This document shows, piece by piece, positions 11,456 to 23,173 of a stretch of DNA of 64,000 nt. The translations under genes and the position numbers were made by a program. The notes beneath the pieces were generated by a model. That model was not told where the DNA came from. It was given only the letters and a program-made list of their open reading frames with translations, and did no database searches. Where the stretch lies: positions 1,185,001 to 1,249,000 of the forward strand of contig JBAJFG010000384.1 of NCBI GenBank assembly GCA_037903475.1, in the 5' to 3' direction. Each line of letters begins with the position of its first letter. The first letter of the stretch is position 1. Origin of the DNA: Ancylostoma caninum. Lineage: Eukaryota > Nematoda > Chromadorea > Rhabditida > Ancylostomatidae.

Positions 11456-11504
11456 GAATACAGAATCTGGCTCCACGAACTTCGTGGAGCCAGATTCTGT
11501 ATTC
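11456..11504. repeat. Perfect 24-bp hairpin with a one-base loop near the centre of foldback copy 1
   Basis: Positions 11,456-11,479 and 11,481-11,504 are exact reverse complements separated by a single C. The arm begins GAATACAGAATCTGGCTCCA. The longer flanking arms of the element are only moderately similar, so this perfect short palindrome is a newer event, such as a snap-back copy made during repair. Just before it, AAATTTGACGA-type units recur three times (about 11,430-11,458). Confidence 0.85.
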
Positions 11505-12093
11505 AAGTGGGAAACTTCCTCAACTAAACCTCATAAAAGAAAAGTTTTCGTGGTATCTGCAAATTGCTTCTCAGTGATTTGCTAAACAGATTTACTCGAT
11601 GTTCACCATCTGTTCAAGTTGCGAGATTTTCACTTCTTCAACTCAAATGAAAAGAGTTTGCCTTTCACCGAAATTTCACTACCTTCACGTAATACAGCTC
11701 CAAGCATTGATTCTTCATCCCATTATTGCACCCCAATAATTGCTCCTGCTTGCGTGAGTTAGATGGGAAATTTTCCCTTGGAAACCCGAAAAATTGAAAA
11801 ATTTCCCATCGAGCTCCCAAAAGCATATGACCTTCTAGGAAATTAAAACTCTGGCGAAAGATAGAGCTGATCATCGCCTGTGGATACGTTGAAAAGCGTT
11901 TGCTAATTTCGAGTCAGAGGACTTCAGCACGAAGTCTGGGTCACCCTACTTTTCCACCTTCTGACGGGCCCTGAAGGCGAATCCTAGCATGTGCAATCGA
12001 TTGGTCTCGCTACCCACACTCTATTTTTTTGAATTTCCATCCTCTTTACTCCACATCTGATTCTGAAGTGATTCCGACCCGTGCAAAAATTTA

Positions 12094-12171
12094 TGGAAGG
12101 CGCCGGGGATCGAACCTGTGGGTGCGCTGAAGCGGGTTTCTCTCATACGCTGCCAACCAGTTCTGTTTGAA
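12094..12171 (-). repeat. tRNA-like segment in the right arm of foldback copy 1
   Basis: On the minus strand this reads CTGGTTGGCAGCGTATGAG, then AGGTTCGATCCCCGGCGCC, followed by TTCCATAAATTTTTGCAC. The B-box match is at about 12,106-12,116. It aligns with the left-arm segment in position and in the flanking AATTTTTGCAC, so the tRNA-like part was in the element before the arms diverged or was copied between arms. Confidence 0.6.
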
Positions 12172-12364
12172 CTCGATATGACGTGGTCATTCTTGGGCGG
12201 AACGTCATTTATCACGTCATAAAACAATCATGAATTTACATTCAATGGTCAAGCCACCTCTCTACGGACCTCACCCACACCTCTCTCCCCCCTCCCCCCC
12301 CCTCCCCTTCCCAGCCCCCTCCCTCATGGGAAATTCCCATCGGACGCTTGACCCTGTTCCTGAC

Positions 12365-13395
12365 TTGAGCCACGGTTCTCATGAACGTTCCGAAATCGGG
12401 GTAAGTCAGCTGCATCGGCGGCAGCCAATCAATGTCCTTGTTTTCCCCTAAAGCGCTCAATAGTTTGAAGGCACTAAGCTACCAAGCACAACCTGGAACC
12501 CATACATGAGTACTCTAAGTCAAATCTGCGCGGGAAGAAATAGGTGTTGCTCACTATATAGAACTCCACAGGAAATTTGGGCTATGTATTCGAGCTCAGC
12601 GTAAAAGGACATAATTGTTGACAACTAATAATAAACGTTAAAAACTTTAAAAATGTTTCACTTGTCGAAGGTTACGTGCATGAAATCAACAAATAAACAA
12701 ATACGGTAATACACATCGTATCACGAATGACCATTGCGACCTAAGTGTCCTTCCCTTGTCAGTAGAAGTGCCTTGCTGTGTTAAACGGATTCCACATTCG
12801 CGACTAGCGAGTGAAATCGCTTAGATCATGGCCTCGAATAGAATAAAGTCAATTTAGAAAAAAAAAGGAAATGGGAAACCGTTATCTTTGTGGTGAGGAT
12901 CTGCTCGTGAATACTAACATACATAGGTCAAGGTTTGTCGACGTTTATCAGGTGGAAAGATTCGTTGGATACATATAGGCGTGATTGGTTATCGTAGTGA
13001 CTATATAGTGCTAAGAGACGCAGATGGCAAAACTTGATTCTAGTCTGGGTTCGCTTGGTTATCGTTTCATGAATCCCAGCCCAGAATGGACTATTGGCAC
13101 AGACCAAATTTGGTCATCGTAGAGCGATTTATTAACGATATCGGGGCATTTCACGTATATCACTAGAATCAGCATGTAGAGCTGATCCAGAATCTGATAT
13201 TCGCTCAGAATCGAAAGTGAGGTGAGACACCGCCTCCAAGGTCTATACAAACCTTTCGTTTTATCATATTTCTCAAGCACACTTTTTTGCTTGTGATTCT
13301 AGCATCCTAAATTTTGCGCATCCACTCTCTCCCCGTATTTCTACCTTCAATGCGCCTCTGGTACCACGAATAGAGCAGAATATGCACTGTTCTAG
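12365..13395. other. Intergenic; possible missing first exon of the nuclear receptor gene
   Basis: No gene is supported here. The nuclear receptor's first recognisable exon begins in phase 1 at 13,396, so a start-codon exon should lie upstream, possibly in this stretch, but I cannot pick it out. Confidence 0.4.
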
Positions 13396-16133
13396 GCCGA
13401 AACTCAGTTGCTACAATCCCGTGTCAGGTGTGTGGTGACCGGTCCTATGGCAGACACTACGGACAGTGGACTTGTGATGGTTGCAGCTGCTTTTTCAAGA
13501 GAAGCGTGCGGAAGAACATCACGTACACATGTATTTGTGAGGGACTTTTCTTATTTCCCACACAGTAGTTCGAGTTTCTATTTACTAAATTTTTCGGAAG
13601 TTTAGCCGGCCATAATGACTGCGTAATCGACAAAGCTCGTCGGAATTGGTGCCCGTCATGCCGTCTGGCGAAGTGCTTCAGACTAAAAATGAATTCCAAA
13701 GGTGTCACCTTCTACATATTGTATATTCAAGAAGAGCATCAGTCTTCTCTAAGTATCGAGAGTTCCAGCAGTGCAGAGGGAGCGCGGGCCGCGATGTGTG
13801 CTGCCAGCATTCACAACCGCCGAGAGGTGCAAATCCAGAGGTTGGTTGCCTTGGATTGTCCTTCAATGCTCTGTTCAATCTCACTCGTTCAAGGCGAAGA
13901 TCAAAGTAAAACCAAGCACTGCGAGATCGTGCCCACGTATTCCGTAGACGACCTGTTCGTGGCCGCGATGTTCGCCGTCAGCCAGTCCGTCCTGCTCGCG
14001 TTCACCACCCGAGAGGAACGAAGAGAGCTCCTGACCGCCAAGTATCCACATTTCCTTGCGCTTGCCATTTCCACTGCGGATGCGAGGATGAGAAAACATG
14101 TGGGTCTAATTCGCCTTTGTTTGATAAGATGTATACGTGAGGAAATAGCACAGTTACAAGTTATCTAGGGCGTTGATTCTAGGACACAAACAAGGAACAA
14201 CATTTTACCAAAGCTCGAATACTTTGATTACGGGTCAAAGGGGTTGAGGATCGGCTTCTTGATTTCTTAGAGGTTCTGGCATAGAGAATTTATTTGATAG
14301 GAAGCATAAACTAAGAGGTTATTCTAAACTTTGTCTCCAAGTGCTGGACTCCGATTTTCCTGTTGCGGAAGAATCTCCACTTCGAGATTTATTCTGCCAG
14401 AAAATTTTCACAAGAACCAACTCAGTTGACTATCCAACCAAACTTAATTACAGCTACCAGGATTTATTTAGAGCAAGATTGATTCTTACAGGGAGAGGCC
14501 ACTTTGCTCAGCAACACACCGGAATTTGGCCTCATGACTCATGAAGAACTGGCCATACTAAGCGTCACGACAAGATCATTTACTTTTTTGTAGTGTATGC
14601 ACTCATGCTTCAGTCTTTCGCATCTAGAAGATTTTTCAGAGATTTTCTCAATTCATGAAATTCTGAACAATTCACGGCAGCACTTGTATTTTCTGGATCG
14701 TCGTCATTTTGGATTTTAGGAAAAAATTGAAATATGTAGGGCAACAGCCAGAGTATTAACAACAGAGCCATACGTTTCTCACATGTGAATCTGGTTTTCG
14801 CTTTGGCTGTTGCCGTTTTGCTGGTGATAGCCTCCGGCTGACAAGTGAATGGTTCATGTACGATACTCGGTACTTAGCGCTTCTATCAATTTCCTCTAAA
14901 GTTCCTATTCGGATGAAGCAGATGCGATTTGCAAAGTCTCATTGGTCTGACGCAGAATGAAAGCCGGTCTTTACATTATTTTACTCGGGAAATCATGGCG
15001 TAAACGAATTTGTAATTGGTTTGGATGCAATTTTCCATCGAAGTCGAATACTTTTGCTTTCGAGCATCGAATGTTTCGAACGAATGCGAAATTCGAACTC
15101 CCCAATTTTGGAGATAAATGTAGCGCTGTGCGAAAATGAAGAAGAGCTTTCTCATCTTCGAATAGCTGGCTGTTTGAATTGTTTCCAAAACTGTTGACTG
15201 AACTAACACAATTATTCGGTCTTTAGTCGGTCCCAAGTGGTGTACGTACATCATAAAAAAACAAACCAATGATTGACATGTGAATAAGTGCATGCAGGAC
15301 AAACACAGACGAGAGAGACGCCCTCTCGAGGAGGAAACGCCAAAATTTTTAAAAATGCTTCATAGAGCAAATAGGAAGTTTCCTGTTAACTAAATTCTAA
15401 TGCCTAACTTCCATTATCTTCACATATTCACCTTCAATTCTTACATTCATTATCAATTTCTAATGATTTTTCTTCTGGAAGATCTTCGTCTGCGTCATCA
15501 AATTAAAGGAGATCGTAGTTCTTCTTCCCGCTCTCCCTCACACCCTGTTAGTGGTCCGCCACTGGTATCGGGCTACGCAAAAATCTCGTCCCGAACGGAG
15601 GCCCTGCTGTAACTTGTTGAGGAATTTGAAACGAAGTTTGCTAAAGACTCAAAATGACTTAGTGATGCACGGTGCTCCTCGATTTCTGCCCTTCTCAATT
15701 TCGATGAGAACTTTATGCATGGTCGCCTCATTCCTAGAAAAAGTTCACTCATGCGACCATGAGGTCTCTTGCAGGTGCAGCATGTTCTTCCGAGGCACCT
15801 CGAAATGAACTCCGAGGAATTTCGCCTCTCGATATGCATCCTGCTGTGTAAGATGGGTGAGTTGAGCCAACTTCCCCTCTCAGCGTGGAAGACATGGATG
15901 AGACACTGAAGCTCGACGTTTCAGGTTCGTCGACGGCCGCTCTCTCGTTCGCAGCGCCCCTCCTTCCGATATACACGCACTGGCTCCACATTCACTGCAC
16001 TTCGTTCTCGTGGCCGTCCCGAGCCAGCGAGATCATCTCCCTGATCGAGGAGATCTGGCACGACCGCACAAACCTCGATCACCTGCTCTCCAGGCCTGCC
16101 ACCGATCTCATTGATCGCATTTTCCAACTGTAG
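13396..16133 (+). CDS. Nuclear hormone receptor, NR2E (TLX/PNR/Hr83-like) group, partial model
   Basis: Ligand-regulated type zinc-finger transcription factor acting in the nucleus. Exons 13,396-13,536, 13,606-13,701 and 13,769-13,840 join in consistent phase to give the DNA-binding domain. Finger 1 is [14 protein letters not shown] to [15 protein letters not shown], finger 2 includes [20 protein letters not shown], and the extension ends AVQRERGPR. The P-box CDGCSCFF and the finger spacing recall insect Hr83 and the C. elegans NHR-111/NHR-239 type; that assignment is from memory. Exon 13,894 to about 14,099 reads like ligand-domain helices 3-5 ([20 protein letters not shown]). Pieces at about 15,775-15,856 ([16 protein letters not shown]) and 15,881-16,133 ([12 protein letters not shown] to LIDRIFQL, stop TAG) read like helices 7-12. 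The middle exons and the first exon are unresolved, and the last two pieces do not join in phase, so a pseudogene or missing exon is possible. Confidence 0.7.
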
Positions 16134-17457
16134 CCCTGGCATAAAGTTTGTGGCTCCTTGTCGTGCAGTCGTTTGCCCAGCGGTGGTACTGCCACAGCAA
16201 AATGGCTGCATCCCAGCTGTCCACCCACACATTGTATTATCGGGATGCGCGTCTTTCGACTTTACACCCTCGTACGCCTGTTCCGTTGGCTCACGCTGTC
16301 CTTTCTTCTTCTCATCTCCTTTACTTCTACAGATTTCCGTAATCTTTTCCAGTTGGTCAGAAAGTGATAGTGATGATAGCAGTTCTAGCAGTCACATGTA
16401 AATGTCTTTTGCTTTTGAAATCCAGTTATTTTTTGCAAGGAAAATATAAGCCTTTTTTCAGTAGATAATGGAAAAAGGGAAAGCAGAAGTCAAGAATTGC
16501 AGCTAGGATACGCAAAACTCAGCCGAAAAAAAAATAAGAAGAGTGGCATTTTGGAGACAATAGCGACGTAACTCTCGTATCTTCAGCAAAAACGTTCGTC
16601 GATGTTTTGCTCTCAGACATTTTAGCAGAACTCCCAAATCTAATCGACTTGGACTAAGGCCTGGCATGGACGGAGTTTCCACATTGACTTTGCAGAAACA
16701 TTCTCTAGGTCATCAATTCGTGGTTCCGTTACCATTTTAACGATACACACCTAAACACGCATATGCTGTGTAACGTTTACAAAAACGAATAGAAGTTTTT
16801 AGACCGTTTCCCGCATTTACTCACATAATACTTGAAATCCTGCGCCCATACAATTGACTGGTTTTTGATTAAAAATCAGCTGGATTTCTTCTCGATTCTC
16901 TTAAATACACGAGGATTTAAGCCGTTCCCTCCAAATTGATTATGAATTGTGTACCTATGACGAGGCTGAGGCTCTTTGACGCACATACGAAGAGACGATC
17001 GCTGTTGAGCACCGAAGAGAGTTTGCAAAGAGCAGTCCATGTAATATTTATTCTTGAGGAACTCAATAATGATCTGCAAAATTTTTTCCGGAACTCCTTT
17101 TTTTATTCAGCACCGTTATTACTTCTAGTTTCACTTACCACTTCTTCTATAGAGAACATTACACGATAATATCTCTAAAGAAGCGAGTAATTACCGACGG
17201 AAAAATATGGAAGTTCCTCAGCAAGAAATATGGAAGTTCCTCAGCAGCATGTGAATCCAGCCCAAGTTCCTTCGCGGAGCATTCGTTCACAGCGAAACTC
17301 ACGAAAGTGTTCGCTCACCGCTGCTCCCAGACTCAGTGGATGAATTTAGGTTTGAGGCTTCAATATACTATTATATGTATCTATAACTAGTCCCCCTACG
17401 TCTGCGCTCTAGAAAATTTTGTTGCACTACCATGATTTATATAAGAGGATATCATGG
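16134..17457. other. No supported gene
   Basis: This is the 3' flank of the nuclear receptor gene. Open frames overlapping on both strands near 15.9-16.4 kb are shadows of the receptor's last exon. The rest is AT-rich with no recognisable element. Confidence 0.45.
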
Positions 17458-17525
17458 CAGTGACGGACTCTGAAGGTGGGCAGTAGAGAAGGGGGGGGGG
17501 AGTGGGAAAAAGTGGGTCTCCGGCA
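17458..17525. mobile_element. Solo end of a hAT-like element
   Basis: CAGTGACGGACTC is followed by a G-run and GTGGGAAAAAGTGGGTCTCC. The same order (CAGTAGCGGACGC, G-run, GTGGGAAAAAAGTGGGGTCTCC) begins the complete element at 62,714. No matching right end was found nearby, so this is a truncated relative. Confidence 0.55.
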
Positions 17526-17689
17526 CATTGAGTGACCTAGGAAATATTTATCGTAATAATAAGCAATTATCGAAAATTATTCTAAGAATAAAAGTATCAG
17601 GTTCTAGAGAAAGTTCTCGCGGTTTTTGGAACAGCACATTCTATTGAGTTTTCAAGAACAGGAGAACACACTAAGATATGTATAAATCG

Positions 17690-18360
17690 TTATCACGTAC
17701 TGCCACTCTTTTTGGAAAGCCTGTCGATGCCCTCGGCATAGAACTGTCCTGGCATTGAGTAGGAAAAGTTGCCCAACCAGCAATCCAAGTTATCTCCATT
17801 ATCGAACGCTCTGTCCTGCATGGCGTTAAAAGGGGCAGGAGAAGGTGGTTATCTTTTAAGGCAAGGTAAGAGCTGTACGTTAGGTACATAAGTCAGCACT
17901 TTCCATCCAAAGCCGGGTAGCTTCTGGCAACGGGTGAGCGTCATCGTGTAGAAATCGGATCTTGCCGTGATTCGGACTCTTTTCTGCTATTTTTGAGGCC
18001 AATCCATCCGGCTGCTGATAGTGTGAGGGAAGTGTCGCGTGGCAGTAGCGCATAGTGGAGGACGCCTTTACTGTCACAACAAGCAGTGAACACAACCTTC
18101 AGGGGGTGATCACCTCTATTCGGCTGCGGCTCAGGCTGCTCATCCTTGTCAACTCAGTGTCGATGGTGCCTGGTGTTGACGTACAGGCACAACTTCTCAT
18201 CTCCTGTGAAGATGGACTTCACCCAGTTTCTAATGCTTCTGTACGAGGGCAATTCAGTAGCCACCTGTGCACATCGCTGGAGATCGCACCCGGTCAGATC
18301 ATGATCACTCACTGTGATAATTTTTTTTTACCTTGCCCAACTGACGCAGATCATCGACGA
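17690..18360 (-). pseudogene. mariner transposase, decayed
   Basis: On the minus strand, pieces in several frames line up with mariner transposase in order. These are LGKVKK and then LTGCDLQRCAQVATELPS, followed by NWVKSIFTGDEKLCLYVN, which includes the first catalytic Asp block. VDKDEQPEPQP, HPLKVVFTACCDSKGVLHYA, GKIRFLHDDAHPLPEATR (second Asp block; live copies read HDNARPH) and FYAEGIDRLSKK near the C-terminus follow. Frameshifts and stops separate the pieces, and part of the N-terminal helix-turn-helix region is missing. Mariners close to this (the bandit type) are known from hookworms. No terminal repeats were identified. Confidence 0.8.
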
Positions 18361-18470
18361 TGGTGGTGAAGTGGACATCCAAGACTTGCACACCTATATA
18401 ATTTGGCGTGAATCTGAATCCTAGAGCTAATCATTGTGGACATGCGCATCCCGAACATGCGGAAACACTG

Positions 18471-18672
18471 AGGTTGAAGTCGCCAATAGGGAGGTGTCTG
18501 GACCGATCTTGTGCAGCGCGTTCGGATGTTGTACCATCCCCAAACATAGCGTTAATACAACAACTGGATGCCGCTGCTGATTCACCAGATCTGATGTCTT
18601 CTATTGAAAGGTGGCAAAAATTCTGCTTCGAAACTTCCATATTACTGGACGGAATTGTGCAGGAGCTTGCAG
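18471..18672 (+). CDS. Unassigned exon-like open segment
   Basis: An open stretch ends at a GT donor (GAGCTTGCAG then GTGATAATAG) and has ordinary protein-like composition: SPNIALIQQLDAAADSPDL followed by ERWQKFCFETSILLDGI. I do not recognise the family. The acceptor is unclear and no partner exon was found on this strand. It could be an exon of an unresolved gene or a chance frame next to the mariner remnant. Confidence 0.25.
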
Positions 18673-18729
18673 GTGATAATAGTAGTAAACTTGCACATAT
18701 CTTACCTCCTTATATATACAGGTAAATGA

Positions 18730-21700
18730 CAGGTTACTACTGCAAGGCAGGGTGGAGTTAAAAAAAACACACTTTCAAAAAACGCGAAAACTTTCCCTAC
18801 TACCTAATTGTAACAATAAAACTCAGCTATTACAAGATTCTTATTTTTTTTTCATGAAGTAATTTCAAAAGTTTAGCGATCCTGCGTCCGCCACTTCCTC
18901 AAAGGTAGTAGCAGGGAATAGATTTTCGAGAGAGTAATCACGTATGACATTCCCCAAAATGGCTTTCCTCAATTGAGAATGATGGATTGCAACATTTAAG
19001 TTTTCTCTCATCCGTAATGTTAATCGCAGAGAGATTTTGCGAAATGATATAGTCTAGATGATTCATGTATCTTCACTTACACGGGCTGTCCGTATCACCT
19101 CCCCCAATGCTCCCTGCTTTAAATTTTTTTAGCATTTGACTCTAGAGCAGTGCTCAGAGGTCTGCACAGATTCTTGCGATGTGACACGGCATACCTTGGC
19201 ATGGCTGGAATGGCTGAAATGTCTCAACCTGTAGCTTTAGAAACACATGAAGCAGTCGGGCTGCTCCTACACATGATTAACATATGTATACAATATAACA
19301 ATTAGCATACCAGATAATGAGGACAACATTAGCCGGTGAAAGCCTCGTGAATTCGCAAGGGTAGCGATGCGGCCGATACCATCGGAGGGTTTCTGCGATG
19401 ACCAAAAAGTATAATACGTACGCTGCCCCGTCACCCGCTCAGCAAATTGACGTTGTTTCCTGATTTCTTATTTTTGGTAAGAAATCAATCATTGGATGCG
19501 GTACGAAAACCGGTAAGCATTGCCTCGATGTTATAAGTTTGTCTTACTCGCAACATAATCAAGGTAACAATTAACCACCAGGTAAATTACTGGTTCTTCA
19601 TCTACACCCATAAAGTTCAACAACAACGATTTATGACATCACCTATGGATGATGTTTTGTGAACCTTTGCTTCTTAAGGTGGGACTCCCACTGCACGCAA
19701 ATGAATTCTAGCGGCAAATCGAGATTTCCACGTGGTTTTGATGGATTCATAAGCAAAATCGACCACTATGGGATGAGGAGTACCCCGAAGATCTGACTAG
19801 TTCGTGACAACCGCCCGCTCCCAACATGGCACGAACTGCCATACCTGCTGGTCCCCAGCCAGTGGTTTCTTCCGCTTCCGAGGGACCACCGCGCGAGGGA
19901 CCACCCGGCGCCGCTGACCTGGCGGCCAGCAGACGACGCGTAGAGCGCCTGCTCGACCCCGCCACTCCGCCCCGTCCTTCTTGTTCCCACCACCCCCGTG
20001 TGCAAATACGCTTATCGATCCATCACTGCCTTATCGAACAGGCGCATGGCGCTCGGCACGCAGCGATCGGCGGTTTTCCTTGTTTCTGGCGTTTTCCCAC
20101 CGTTCTTCCGTCCCGACGGCGACAATTCCCGCGGATCGACCTCGCGTCCGGGCTAAACCGGAGCGAAGTGAGTCAGTGGGACTTCCGCGATCGATCCGCC
20201 GTATTGATTTCATCGCAACAGCTGCCTCGTAATGGCTGTTACTCACTGGCAGCAGCGCCGACGCCGCTCTCGCAGCCGCTTCTTTGTCCTTTCCCAATTT
20301 GCCACCGCTCCATCTGCAGCCTGCTCAGCAGCAGCTCACTCCTGATTTCCTCTTTGTCTGAATTCATGCGACCTACTTTTCTGGGTTTTATGGATTTTTT
20401 TTGGATAGGATTACAATTTCAAGGAAAATTTCTGTTTCAAGTTCGTTATATCAACCTGAAAGAGCCGTCCCCACTTTAACTCTTGCTGTCATACGTTTTG
20501 TTCGATTTCCATTGCTTTCTCTGCTGCGTTTGTGTTAATTCTTCCACAAAACCCTGTCGGCACACTGGTTTATATAAATGCTCGCTTGGAATTGTATTCG
20601 TTGAATTATAGTCAGTGGGGGGGGGGGAGTTGAGTTGTGGTAGCATCGCTTCTGTTCCTGTGCTATACAGACGCTTTTGTAATGTCATATCCTATTTAGT
20701 AGTGCCGGATCTGAACTTGTCTTTTTTAAATTTCAGACTCATTCAGAAAGTTACAGAATAGCCAAGAAATTCCAGCGTAAACTTTCAGTACAAGCTTGAG
20801 GTGCTGTCAAGTGCCCTGATTCTGCCCGCAATTTCCAAATAGTACAGCTGAAAAAGTTTTTGACAACAGTTTTTGGCTGGATAACGGGATGATCTAAATC
20901 CACGCTTGGCACGCTGTTTATAATTGCAGGAATTTTAAGAGAAGAAACGAGGCCGTTTCAAAAATAGCCCTCACTAGAAAATCAAGACCCATTTTTTGAA
21001 GTCCCAATCGATGCATACTCAAGCCTCTGTGTGTGCTTCGATAGCCATTGTTTAACGTCTTTTTCTTGGAACACATCCCCCGACTGATTGCTGTCCAATT
21101 GCCTGGAGAAACTAATCTCTTGAAGGCAAATTCGGTGAAAATTCTCTATCAGGGGAATGTGCAGCAGCCGCAGTTTTCCCCTCTTATTATCTATGTCTAA
21201 TGAAAACTGAGAGTACCATTGAATAAGCCTTCCTTGAGCTTTCCTACTCACCTAATCAGTAGGGTTCCCCTTGAAGTCATCGATTTTACTAGCAGAACTG
21301 TTGTGACAACCAACATGTATTTTCCGGTGATGCGTTTCGAGGCGAACTTCGAAGGCCTCTTGCAAAACCTGGTCTTATATAGCTCAAAGACAACCGAGAA
21401 AAACAACTGGGCAAAGTATTGGTAAAGGGAATAAATAATTGAGATAAATAACTGAGCGGAAAGTGTACGATAACTTATGGCCCTATTTATTTCAAAGAGG
21501 CCGCTGCTTCAGTTTACATTTGAACTGATGCTCAATTCAGGCAATATTTTTGGGTATTTTCATAACGGTAACTTCTGGCTGAGCTTTACCAGACAGCCGT
21601 TCATGGACTACAAATACCTAAATCATTCACCTTCAACGTTGTATGGAAATCTGAAGGAAACAGAGAACCGAATCTGCTCTTTTATAAATGTAAAACCACA

Positions 21701-22400
21701 TCTATTTTACTGGTACCCTTTCCTTTATAGCAACAGGATTTTGACGCAGCTCTTGATGCTAGCGTACCCAGTCCGAGCCCTCATGTTTTAGGTGTTTCTG
21801 GCTGGGCAGAAATGTGTTAAGGTTCTCTGTATTTTCTTTATTCTTTAAATTCTACTTCTACTTAGCTACTGTTCCTTATGAAACAGGCTATCTATGCACT
21901 GAGCGAATATGCAGTACACTCAGACAGTGCTTTGCCCAAATCGTGCCTGGTTATACAGTTTGCCATGCAATGCGTGATTGATCCCACTGCAGCGAGCTCC
22001 TAATACACTCCGTGTTCATGCATTCCACATTCCTCTCTCAGTGTGGAATCGGCACTTGCGACGATTTCAACCATTCATGAGCTATCCATATCGAATACAC
22101 TTGGGATTGACTGCGAAGGCAGAATATTCAGGAATTCTTGTTGATCCGATGTAGAACCCTGTTCCTAATGGTAGGAGCGCATATGAATTGGGTGCTAAAT
22201 CTAGGCCCAATATCTACCAGTAGTAGGCCTGCAGATGTCCTTGAACAAAACTGGTGTTGGATCAATGTAGGACCACATGCACTGAAAAGAAATGTTGTAA
22301 GATTCAATCAACACTACGAACATTACTCCGGGGTATCTAGTAACGAGTATGTATGACGAAATAAAAGGAATGAAATCTCAAAAGAATGATCGCCCCATTC
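18730..22400. other. No firmly supported gene; GC-rich island at about 19,820-20,340
   Basis: Most of this is AT-rich noncoding sequence. Between 19,820 and 20,340 the base composition turns GC-rich, with long open frames on both strands at once (Pro/Arg/Ser-rich), a sign of composition rather than coding. It could be a promoter-proximal or 5' untranslated region. A minus-strand open segment at 20,982-21,190 (KRGKLRLLHIPLIENF) could be a late exon of the gene suggested at 22.4-23.2 kb, but I could not join them. Confidence 0.35.
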
Positions 22401-22411
22401 CCCACACTAAC

Positions 22412-23173
22412 CCAGTCTCCGCGAATGGAACTGGACCGGAAATGTGCCATATCTGTCATATGAATATGTTCTGTAGCTACTCTCACGTAGTTTTTGGAAT
22501 GCACTGCCCTTTAACATTGACAGAAATCGATTATGCTTAACATCATTGATATCGAAAGAGCAAAGAAACTCACCGTTTCAGCTAAATTCTCAGCCCGGGT
22601 CATCCATGGTTCATTAGCGCTAAGGAACTTGTAAGTGTACGTTGGAGCGGATTCTTGTAAGCTCAGCCTTTGTGTATTGTTTTATTTTTTGAACTCAATT
22701 GGTTGTCTCCACTTAGTAAGTGATTTTGAACCACTTTCCCAACCCTCCATTTTCTTACCGGTCACATTCTTTGGTGTTTTCTGTACTTCGTCTTCGGTTT
22801 CCTTGAGCTTCACTCTACTTTCCTCTGACTTTGTCGCGTCTGTCTTGAGTCCGGTTCTTGCTGAGGTCTGGTCGGGAGGCCTTTTGAGAACGGGGCACCA
22901 TTTCATTGCAGTTCCGTCATTGTGAAAAAAGAACTGCTACTTGGGGAACAGCTCAAAAACAGCCTTCTGAGGGGAAGAAGTCTTTGAAATCTGCAGTGGT
23001 TACTAAAGCTAATGGCTAATGATAATGAGGTGATTGCTCGTCCGAGGAGGTGAACAACTATCTTGACGGTGAAATTTCAATTCTTACCCGTGACCAATGG
23101 CAAGGCTGTAGATGCACGCCAGCGTTTTGGGGTAGTCACTGTGCATCATCTTCATCAGGCCAGGTCCTGTTTC
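22412..23173 (-). CDS. Minus-strand exon-like segments, one CRAL-TRIO-like (partial, unresolved)
   Basis: Segment 23,173-23,088 runs from a CAG acceptor to a GTAAG donor. It encodes ETGPGLMKMMHSDYPKTLAC and continues IYSLAIGHG, which recalls the (D)YPxxLxxIY part of SEC14/CRAL-TRIO lipid-binding domains. Further candidate segments are 22,933-22,759 (KWCPVLKRPPDQ, then a Lys/Glu-rich part, donor GTAAGA), 22,627-22,574 (ANEPWMTRAENLAET, donor GTGAGT) and 22,508-22,412 (GSAFQKLRESSYRTYSYDRY, donor GTTAGT). The last two join in phase; the first two do not join directly, so an exon is missing or one call is wrong. If real, this is a lipid-transfer-type protein gene. Confidence 0.35.

Larger units (their letters stand above)
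10811..12356. mobile_element. Foldback hAT-like DNA transposon with tRNA-like segments in both arms (copy 1)
   Basis: The 1,546-bp element starts CAGGGTCAAGC and ends with its reverse complement GCTTGACCCTG. It is flanked by the exact octamer TTCCTGAC (10,803-10,810 and 12,357-12,364); an 8-bp duplication is typical of hAT transposons. Each arm is about 600 bp and the arms match in inverse order. In order they hold the end sequence, a pyrimidine/purine-rich tract, a tRNA-like segment, an AATTTTTGCAC motif, a GTGGAAAAGTAG block, a CTCTGACTCGAAAT block and GGGAGCTCGATGGGAAATTT near the centre. There is no transposase frame, so it would have to be mobilised in trans. A divergent relative lies at 43,450-44,903. 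Confidence 0.85.

Noticed and set aside
19826..20479. 217-codon plus-strand frame
   Set aside because: It overlaps open frames on the other strand in a GC-rich island, has low-complexity Pro/Arg/Ser content, and shows no domain.
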